Source: Cytophagaceae bacterium (GTDB taxonomy: Bacteria; Bacteroidota; Bacteroidia; Cytophagales; Spirosomataceae). From it: a stretch of 11,790 bases of DNA. Within the stretch, counting starts at the first letter, position 1. Every line of letters begins with the position of its first letter. Made by a program: the position numbers and the translations under genes. The notes below the pieces were generated by a model. It was given only the letters and a program-made list of their open reading frames with translations, was not told the DNA's origin and did not search any database. Positions 6,445 through 11,790 of the stretch are shown piece by piece. Where the stretch lies: NCBI GenBank assembly GCA_027485075.1, contig JAIXRT010000164.1, positions 1-11,790 of the forward strand. The letters run 5' to 3'.

Positions 6445-7728
6445 CCCAGAAGCAAAGTTTTCGATTTCCTTATATATGATTTCCAATTCATCGTTGCTGA
6501 TGCAATAGGGAGCAAGAATATAAATGGTATTACCCAGGGGTCTCATCAGGATCCCTTTTTTTATGAAATACTGATACGCATCATCTCGGATCGAATGCAT
6601 ATATCCATTCTCCTGTCCATCTTCTAATTCAAATGCGAGGATTGTCCCTTGCACGCGTAGATTTTGGATGATTTGATGTGGGCGTATTTTTTCTACCCAT
6701 GCTTCGTGGCGCGCTTGAATGCGCGCAATGTTTTCCCACGTTTCTGGTTTCTCCATCAGATCTAAACTCGCGAGGGAAACCGCGCAGGCCATCGGATTGG
6801 CAGTAAAGGAATGGCTATGGAAGAGCATTTTTTTGCGGTCATCCGATAAAAAAGTATCGAAAAGTTCATTCGAACAGGTGGTGATTCCCATCGCCATCAT
6901 GCCACCGGTTAGTCCTTTCGAAAAACAAGCTATGTCGGGTTTATGCTGCAAATAATCCATCGCAAACCACTTGCCCGTCCGTCCAAAACCCGTCATGATT
7001 TCATCGGCAATACACAAAAGCTTGTTGGCATGCGCCAAAGAAATCAACGCATCTAACGTCTCCGGTGCATACATTTTCATCCCGCCAGCACCTTGGATTA
7101 AGGGCTCAAAAATAAATGCAGCATACGTTTCTGCATCCTGCATTTTTTCACGCATGGCTGCAATACATGCCTCCGGATCACATGGACTAGGTAAAAATTC
7201 TACCTCAAATAACATATCTTGAAATGGCGCATTAAAGGCGCTCGGCGCACCGAGACTCATCGCCCCAAAGGTGTCACCATGGTAAGCATCTTCAAATGCG
7301 ATGATTTTTCGCTTCTGCGTTTGCCCTTGGTTATGGAAAAATTGCAAGGCCATTTTAACGCCTACTTCCACCGCCGTACTTCCATTGTCCGAATAGAAAA
7401 CTTTCTGAAAATTAGCAGGTAAATGCCCTAACAAACGCTCAGCTAATTGAATAGCTGGTTCGTGAGTAAAGCCCGCAAAAATAACTTGTTCAAGTTTTAA
7501 TGCCTGCTCGTAAATTTTTTGGGCTAAATATGGATGCGCATGACCATGAATACTAACCCACCAGGATGAGATGGCATCGATGTATTTTTTGCCATCTGCA
7601 TCAACTAAATATACCCCTTCCCCATGCGTGATCGGAATCGAAAGTGGTTCGATTTGATGCTGAGTAAATGGATGCCAAATCACGGCGGCATCACGTGTAG
7701 AAAAATTAGCGTTGGAATGATTCGGCAT
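6433..7728 (-). CDS. bioA: Adenosylmethionine-8-amino-7-oxononanoate aminotransferase (BioA)
   Basis: BioA is a PLP enzyme that converts 8-amino-7-oxononanoate (KAPA) to 7,8-diaminononanoate using S-adenosylmethionine as amino donor, the second step in the biotin ring-building branch. From the ATG it has 431 residues, a normal length. Visible residues are the substrate-site tryptophans in SSWW (54-57), the AYHGDTFGAMS motif with Y149, the PLP aspartate D242 in ADEIMTGFGRTG, the PLP lysine K271 in FSKGLTGG, and R396 in MRPLGNTIYILAPY (E. coli R391). An in-frame TTG lies three codons upstream, but the ATG gives a conventional start. The start overlaps the bioD end by 23 bases, so translational coupling is likely. 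Its own end overlaps the convergent DUF4440 gene. It is the last gene of the bioF-bioD-bioA operon. Confidence 0.97.
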   Translation of the reverse strand: MPNHSNANFSTRDAAVIWHPFTQHQIEPLSIPITHGEGVYLVDADGKKYIDAISSWWVSIHGHAHPYLAQKIYEQALKLEQVIFAGFTHEPAIQLAERLLGHLPANFQKVFYSDNGSTAVEVGVKMALQFFHNQGQTQKRKIIAFEDAYHGDTFGAMSLGAPSAFNAPFQDMLFEVEFLPSPCDPEACIAAMREKMQDAETYAAFIFEPLIQGAGGMKMYAPETLDALISLAHANKLLCIADEIMTGFGRTGKWFAMDYLQHKPDIACFSKGLTGGMMAMGITTCSNELFDTFLSDDRKKMLFHSHSFTANPMACAVSLASLDLMEKPETWENIARIQARHEAWVEKIRPHQIIQNLRVQGTILAFELEDGQENGYMHSIRDDAYQYFIKKGILMRPLGNTIYILAPYCISNDELEIIYKEIENFASGLVG

Positions 7729-8311
7729 AGTGCGCAATAATACTTGAGTTAATTTCTTTTTCTTCGTTCACACGTAATAACACAGGAAGACCTGTATGAT
7801 TTAAAATAAACGCTTCCCCGGAAGAATTTGTTTGGCCATTAAAGATAATTCCCGCGATGGGAATTTGATGTGATTTTAAGATTTCACAGGTCATCAAGGT
7901 ATGATTGATACTTCCCAAGTAATTTTTACTAACCAAAATTACCGGTGCTCCCAGGTGCTTGATCAAGTCCAAATTAGTTTGCTGATCATTTAAGGGCACC
8001 ATGATTCCGCCTGCTAATTCAATAACTAAATTCGTCGCTGTCTCTGGCAAAGAAAACGCACCTATTTCAATGCTGACCCCATCAAGTTCCGCCGCGGTAT
8101 GCGGGGAAAGCGGATGATTTAATGCGTACACTGATGGAAATATCTTGGTTTCTGGAACCCATTGTTGGACCCAATAGGCATCTCCATCCATTAAATTCCC
8201 TGCTTGTATGGGTTTCCAATAAGCCGCTTTTAATGCTTTTGTAACGATAGCGGCGCAGACAGTTTTGCCTATTTCCGTACCAATCCCTGCGATGATAAAC
8301 TGCTTAGGCAT
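7706..8311 (-). CDS. bioD: ATP-dependent dethiobiotin synthetase (BioD)
   Basis: BioD closes the ureido ring of dethiobiotin from 7,8-diaminononanoate, CO2 and ATP. From the ATG the protein has 201 residues, somewhat shorter than E. coli BioD (about 225). The P-loop GIGTEIGKT lies at 9-17 with K16, and the KPIQAG motif at 33-38 holds the conserved active-site lysine. The second conserved block reads ELAGGIMVPL (98-107), where E. coli has EGAGG, so a glycine is replaced by leucine next to the conserved glutamate. An in-frame TTG three codons upstream is possible, but the ATG overlaps the bioF stop within CATGCCTAA, a typical coupled junction with an 8-base overlap. The 3' end overlaps bioA by 23 bases. 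Confidence 0.94.
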   Translation of the reverse strand: MPKQFIIAGIGTEIGKTVCAAIVTKALKAAYWKPIQAGNLMDGDAYWVQQWVPETKIFPSVYALNHPLSPHTAAELDGVSIEIGAFSLPETATNLVIELAGGIMVPLNDQQTNLDLIKHLGAPVILVSKNYLGSINHTLMTCEILKSHQIPIAGIIFNGQTNSSGEAFILNHTGLPVLLRVNEEKEINSSIIAHYAESFQR

Positions 8312-9440
8312 GTGATTCAAGGGTTTGGATAAGTCCTACGATATCTGATTCCTTTGTTTGGGATGTCAATGTAATTCGGATGCGCTCTTTACCCTTGGGA
8401 ACTGTGGGATAAACAATTGGTTTGACAGCATATCCCGCATCTTGTGCTGATTTGGCAGCCGCTCGAACCGCCTCGTTACCCGAGACAAAAAAGGTTTGAA
8501 TGGCCGTTTCACTCGTTCCCCATGAGGTTGCGTTAATCGTTTTTCGAAACAAAGCAATATTATTTTTCAACCTGATCCTAGCTTCATCAGCTTGCTGGAC
8601 AAACGGCATGGCCGTTAGTAAATGATGGACATGTTCTGGTGTAGGTGCTGTAGAATAAATGAAAGGGCGCGCAAAATTGATCAAATACTGCTTCAAAATG
8701 GCCGAACCCAAAACGACAGCACCTGCATTCCCCCACGCTTTCCCAAAGGTAACGACGCGGGCAAAAATTTCAGGAAATGCAGCACCCAATCCCGCTCCTT
8801 TTGATCCATAAAGTCCTCCTGCATGCGCTTCGTCAACAATTAGTTCAAACTGATATTTTTCACGAAGTGCAATTAGTTCTGCCAAAGGAGCCTGGTCGCC
8901 ATCCATCGAATAGATGGACTCGACAACAACCCATTTGGTGGTAGTGCTGGGATATTGTTCTAATAAGTGCACCAAATCCTCCAGATCGTTATGTTTGAAA
9001 ATGCGTCGTTCCGCCGCACTTAAACGTAAGCCATCAATTAAACTGGCATGTAATAACTTATCGCAAAATATAACATGGTCTTTTTGAGCTAAAGCCGCAA
9101 TCAGACCGACGTTCGCTTCATATCCCGAACTAAATAACAAGGCTGCCTCTGCTTGATGCATGGCAGCGCATTGTGTTTCAAAAATGTCAACGAGTTTACT
9201 ATGTCCCGAAATAAGGCGAGAACCCGTAGCACCATTGATTGGTGTTTCTAGGGGCTGTTGGCCTAACCATACAGCATAATTCTTCGCCATCGCTTCACCC
9301 AGTTCTCGGTTACGCGCAAGCCCTAAATAATCGTTGGAACAAAAGTCGATGAGGTCATCCACACATTTGGTTTCCCGCAAGAGCCCGGAGGCTTTACGTT
9401 CATTCAATTGGGTGATTAGGAGTTCGTTAGCTGATTTCAT
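8304..9440 (-). CDS. bioF: 8-amino-7-oxononanoate synthase (BioF)
   Basis: BioF is a PLP-dependent alpha-oxoamine synthase that condenses a pimeloyl thioester with L-alanine to give KAPA. The 378 residues match the family length. Motifs in order are FCSNDYLGLA (33-42), GATGSRLISGHS (70-81), SSGYEAN (104-110), CDKLLHASLIDG with H131, VDEAHAGGLYG (202-212) with D203 and H205, and TFGKAWGNAGA with PLP lysine K234. Related acyltransferases (GlyA-type KBL, ALAS) share the fold, but the operon with bioD and bioA settles the assignment. It is the first gene of the operon, divergent from rho with about 230 bases between the two ATG codons. No bioB, bioC or bioH lies in the window, so pimeloyl supply and biotin synthase are encoded elsewhere. 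Confidence 0.95.
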   Translation of the reverse strand: MKSANELLITQLNERKASGLLRETKCVDDLIDFCSNDYLGLARNRELGEAMAKNYAVWLGQQPLETPINGATGSRLISGHSKLVDIFETQCAAMHQAEAALLFSSGYEANVGLIAALAQKDHVIFCDKLLHASLIDGLRLSAAERRIFKHNDLEDLVHLLEQYPSTTTKWVVVESIYSMDGDQAPLAELIALREKYQFELIVDEAHAGGLYGSKGAGLGAAFPEIFARVVTFGKAWGNAGAVVLGSAILKQYLINFARPFIYSTAPTPEHVHHLLTAMPFVQQADEARIRLKNNIALFRKTINATSWGTSETAIQTFFVSGNEAVRAAAKSAQDAGYAVKPIVYPTVPKGKERIRITLTSQTKESDIVGLIQTLESHA

Positions 9441-9452
9441 GACCTGGATTGG

Positions 9453-9466
9453 TCGTAAAAATACGA
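9453..9466. repeat. Small inverted repeat upstream of bioF
   Basis: TCGTA and TACGA flank AAAA, 13 bases upstream of the bioF ATG. It lies next to two poor matches to the Bacteroidota -7 element on the minus strand (TAATTTCG and TATTTTTA). It could be an operator for the biotin operon, but it is short and does not resemble the classic BirA operator (TTGTAAACC-N14/15-GGTTTACAA). Chance is quite possible. Confidence 0.3.
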
Positions 9467-9503
9467 AATTATCGGGCTTTGGTGTAAAAACAGTAGAAAA
9501 TGC

Positions 9504-9533
9504 TTGACAATCTAATACTTAGCGTGTAGTATT
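9504..9533 (+). promoter_or_regulatory. Strong candidate promoter of rho
   Basis: TTGACA (9504-9509) is followed after 17 bases by TAGTAT (9527-9532), a near-perfect bacterial housekeeping-sigma layout. Read by Bacteroidota rules it is TTG-N20-TAGTATTG, one mismatch from TTG-N20-TAnnTTTG. A short inverted repeat AATACT (9514-9519) / AGTATT (9528-9533) overlaps the -10 element and may be a binding site for a regulator. The inferred start of transcription is near 9539, giving a leader of about 130 bases to the rho ATG. Confidence 0.65.
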
Positions 9534-9537
9534 GCAG

Positions 9538-9559
9538 AGCGTTTCGATACGAGAACGCT
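9538..9559 (+). promoter_or_regulatory. Stem-loop at the predicted 5' end of the rho leader
   Basis: AGCGTT (9538-9543) pairs with AACGCT (9554-9559). With one unpaired G, the inner bases TCG and CGA continue the stem around an ATA triloop. It begins almost exactly at the predicted transcription start, so it would cap the rho mRNA. Such 5' hairpins can protect an mRNA from decay; this role is inferred. It is not followed by a T-run and so is not an intrinsic terminator. Confidence 0.45.
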
Positions 9560-9632
9560 TCAAATTAGACAATCCCTCTTTTATTAGCTCTTTGCCAAAC
9601 AAATTCGGTACAGAATTTTGCAATTCAATAAG

Positions 9633-9644
9633 GATTGATCAATC
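9633..9644. repeat. 12-base perfect palindrome in the rho leader
   Basis: GATTGATCAATC is a perfect self-complementary sequence in the rho leader, covering the alternative TTG start at 9635 and lying 26 bases before the preferred ATG. With no loop it cannot form a normal hairpin, so if functional it would be a DNA-level site. It may be chance. Confidence 0.35.
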
Positions 9645-9670
9645 AAAAAAGAACATCATTTACCCCATTT

Positions 9671-11191
9671 ATGGATAATAAAGAATCCTCCAATTCCGCC
9701 GAACGTCCTAAGCGTCAACGAATTCAAAAACCAACCGAAGAGCAAGCTCCACTTTTACCTATGGGAGAAGCGCCTTCAACAGAAACAACAGAAGAACCTT
9801 CCGAATCAGCTAAACCAGCGCGCAACATTCGTCCGCGTAAAGGAAAACCGAGTCCCTCAGATGAAGCTCCTATTGAAGTAGATGGAATTCCTGAGCCTGA
9901 CGAAGTGGATACATCCTTTGTGACAAGTGATGCGCCTTTGGCAGCCGATAAAGTATCGCCAACAGATGCTCCGGTAGATTTAAGTACCTTGCCGAAGGAA
10001 GATGCGCCGAGCCAACAGCCACAACCGCATCACCGCCAACACCGCAATAATTACAATCAAGTGATCAAAGAATTGGATGGTTTGATTGATAATGAAGGGG
10101 TTTTGGAAATCATGCAAGAAGGTGGATACGGTTTCATGCGTTCATCGGATTACAACTATTTGGCTTCACCAGATGATATTTATGTGTCACCTTCTCAAAT
10201 CAAAATGTTTGGTTTGAAGACAGGAGATACTATTTTAGGAAAGATTCGTCCACCGAAAGAAGGAGAGAAGTATTTCGCTTTATTGAAAGTGGAATCTGTG
10301 AATGGAAAAACGACGGATGAGATTCGCGACCGAATCAACTTTGAATATTTAACACCGTTGTTTCCAGAGGAGAAATTAAACTTGTCTTCCACAGCGGATA
10401 ATTATTCGACCCGTATTTTAGATTTGTTTGCTCCTATTGGTAAAGGCCAAAGGGGTATGATTGTAGCCCAACCGAAAACGGGTAAAACAGTCTTATTGAA
10501 AGATATCGCCAATGCGATTTCGCGTAATCACCCCGAGGTTTATTTGATTATTTTGTTGATCGATGAGCGTCCAGAGGAGGTAACAGATATGCAACGTTCC
10601 GTGCGTGCTGAGGTGATTTCATCTACGTTCGATGAGCAAGCAGAGCGTCATGTGAAAGTGGCCAATCTGGTTTTGGAGAAAGCAAAACGCATGGTGGAAT
10701 GTGGTCACGATGTCGTGATTTTATTAGATTCAATTACACGTTTAGCGCGTGCTTATAATACGGTTGTTCCATCTTCAGGTAAGATTTTATCGGGTGGTGT
10801 GGATGCCAATGCCCTACATAAACCAAAGCGTTTCTTCGGTGCGGCACGTAATGTGGAAAATGGTGGTTCATTGACCATTATTGCAACCGCCTTGATTGAA
10901 ACTGGTTCGAAAATGGATGAGGTTATCTTTGAGGAATTCAAAGGTACAGGTAACATGGAATTACAATTGGATCGTAAATTGGCCAACCGCCGTATTTATC
11001 CTTCGATTGATGTTACTGCATCTGGTACGCGTCGTGAGGATTTATTAATGGATCCTGCGGTATTGCAACGTGTTTGGATTTTACGCAAGCACATGTCTGA
11101 CATGAACTCGGTAGAAGCCATGGAATTCTTGCAACAGCAAATGAAAGGTACACGTAACAACGAAGAGTTTTTGGTTTCCATGAATCGCTAG
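9671..11191 (+). CDS. rho: Transcription termination factor Rho with long disordered N-terminus
   Basis: Rho is the hexameric RNA-dependent ATPase and helicase that ends transcription. From the ATG it has 506 residues against 419 in E. coli. Residues 1 to about 128 are low-complexity, rich in P, E, S, D and K, with a basic cluster ([10 protein letters not shown]) and a His/Gln/Arg patch ([12 protein letters not shown]). I see no Rho_N helical domain. The RNA-binding cold-shock fold starts near 140 ([16 protein letters not shown]). The motor is complete: Walker A QPKTGKT (267-273), catalytic E299 in LLIDERPEE, Walker B D353, Q-loop [11 protein letters not shown] (375-385), R-loop FKGTGNM with K424, and arginine finger R454. 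An in-frame stop at 9629 rules out a longer form; the only alternative start is TTG at 9635 (518 residues). The gene diverges from bioF, and a dioxygenase gene follows after one base. Confidence 0.96.
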   Translation: MDNKESSNSAERPKRQRIQKPTEEQAPLLPMGEAPSTETTEEPSESAKPARNIRPRKGKPSPSDEAPIEVDGIPEPDEVDTSFVTSDAPLAADKVSPTDAPVDLSTLPKEDAPSQQPQPHHRQHRNNYNQVIKELDGLIDNEGVLEIMQEGGYGFMRSSDYNYLASPDDIYVSPSQIKMFGLKTGDTILGKIRPPKEGEKYFALLKVESVNGKTTDEIRDRINFEYLTPLFPEEKLNLSSTADNYSTRILDLFAPIGKGQRGMIVAQPKTGKTVLLKDIANAISRNHPEVYLIILLIDERPEEVTDMQRSVRAEVISSTFDEQAERHVKVANLVLEKAKRMVECGHDVVILLDSITRLARAYNTVVPSSGKILSGGVDANALHKPKRFFGAARNVENGGSLTIIATALIETGSKMDEVIFEEFKGTGNMELQLDRKLANRRIYPSIDVTASGTRREDLLMDPAVLQRVWILRKHMSDMNSVEAMEFLQQQMKGTRNNEEFLVSMNR

Positions 11192-11192
11192 T

Positions 11193-11790
11193 ATGCCGAT
11201 TTTACCCATTGAATTACGTTCATCGGATCGTCAGCCCGTTTGGTTTATCGGGCATGGCAGTCCGATGAATGCGTTAATGGACAATCCATTTACACAATCC
11301 TTGAATCAATTGGGCGCTTCCATCGCCCCACCGCAGGCTGTTTTGGTGGTTTCAGCGCATTGGTTGACGCGCGGCGGTTCCTTTGTCCAGGCTTCCCCTA
11401 ACCCCGAAACGATTCATGATTTTGGCGGTTTCCCGCGTGAATTACATCAATATCAATATCCGGCACCGGGCAGTCCCTTTTTTGCGTCTGCGCTGGCGGA
11501 GGAGGTGAAATCAGTACAGCCAACGACCGAGTGGGGATTGGATCACGGAGCATGGACGGTTTTGTGTCATCTATTTCCGCAACATAATATTCCTTGTTTC
11601 GAGTTGTCGATTAACTATTCTCGGCCATTAGGGTATCATATTTCATTAGCCCGTGAGTTACAGTTTTTGCGCGAAAAAGGTGTCTTAATCATCGGTAGTG
11701 GCAATATTGTGCACAATTTACAAGCCAGCGTACCTAATTTGAGTTCAGGCCAAGAGAATTTTGGCTACGATTGGGCACAGGAATTTGATG
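11193..11790 (+). CDS. ygiD: Extradiol ring-cleavage dioxygenase, LigB/DODA (YgiD) type, 3' end beyond the window
   Basis: I translated 199 residues from the ATG; the frame is open to the window edge (E. coli YgiD has about 262 residues). The family acts on catechols such as DOPA with a single bound metal; the substrate here is unknown. Diagnostic motifs are WFIGHGSPMN with H21, VVSAHWLTRG with H56, IHDFGGFP (74-81), YPAPGSP (89-95), GLDHGAWTVL with H118, and IIGSGNIVHNL with H174. These histidines correspond to the metal-site and catalytic positions of the DODA family. The ATG follows the rho stop with a single base between them, so it is probably cotranscribed with rho and perhaps translationally coupled. 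The gene symbol reflects closest resemblance and not a proven function. Confidence 0.9.
   Translation, partial: MPILPIELRSSDRQPVWFIGHGSPMNALMDNPFTQSLNQLGASIAPPQAVLVVSAHWLTRGGSFVQASPNPETIHDFGGFPRELHQYQYPAPGSPFFASALAEEVKSVQPTTEWGLDHGAWTVLCHLFPQHNIPCFELSINYSRPLGYHISLARELQFLREKGVLIIGSGNIVHNLQASVPNLSSGQENFGYDWAQEFD

Noticed and set aside
9441..9500. BirA-type biotin operator upstream of bioF
   Set aside because: No half-sites resembling TTGTAAACC and GGTTTACAA at the right spacing; only a short 5-base inverted repeat is present.
9591..9599. TTTGCCAAA in the rho leader, shared with the uvrA palindrome arm
   Set aside because: Only nine bases match and there is no inverted partner nearby; probably chance.
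9635..9670. TTG at 9635 as the rho start
   Set aside because: The AGGA before it is directly adjacent, too close to act as a ribosome site, and the added 12 residues carry no conserved feature; ATG at 9671 is preferred though not proven.

Overview
The window looks like ordinary chromosomal housekeeping DNA from a member of the Bacteroidota, most likely the Cytophagales. This rests on moderately AT-rich coding DNA, a near absence of Shine-Dalgarno sites, promoter-like TTG-N20-TAnnTTTG elements, a Rho factor with a long disordered N-terminus, an R2 subunit of eukaryote-like type, and a UvrA lacking half of its first zinc site. The genus is an inference. I see no rRNA, tRNA, transposase, phage gene or CRISPR array, and no base or codon composition that stands out as foreign.

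Layout, left to right. (1) A leftward unit: uvrA (excision repair) followed after 5 bases by nuoN (complex I membrane subunit), which runs off the left edge. (2) A divergent spacer holding a perfect 35-base palindrome and a candidate uvrA promoter. (3) Rightward: a small secreted or outer-membrane protein of unknown function, then nrdB (ribonucleotide reductase R2), closed by a strong bidirectional terminator. (4) Leftward: a HupE/UreJ-like membrane protein that meets nrdB tail to tail. (5) Rightward: a small secreted DUF4440/SnoaL-like protein whose end overlaps the end of the next unit by 12 bases. (6) A leftward, translationally overlapping biotin operon, bioF-bioD-bioA. (7) A divergent spacer with a strong rho promoter and a structured leader. 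(8) Rightward: rho, followed after one base by a LigB/YgiD-type extradiol dioxygenase that runs off the right edge.

bioF, bioD and bioA encode three consecutive steps from pimeloyl-thioester to dethiobiotin; bioB and the pimeloyl-forming genes are not here. UvrA and NrdB both serve DNA maintenance but are separate units. NrdB's partner NrdA is not in the window. The other genes show no obvious shared pathway.

No stretch of more than 300 bases lacks a gene; the longest gap is about 230 bases, upstream of rho. I found no convincing new multi-gene system. The points most worth a second look are the uvrA palindrome, the Rho N-terminus and leader, the proline at a conserved lysine position in NuoN, and the two unexpected gene couplings (uvrA-nuoN and rho-dioxygenase).
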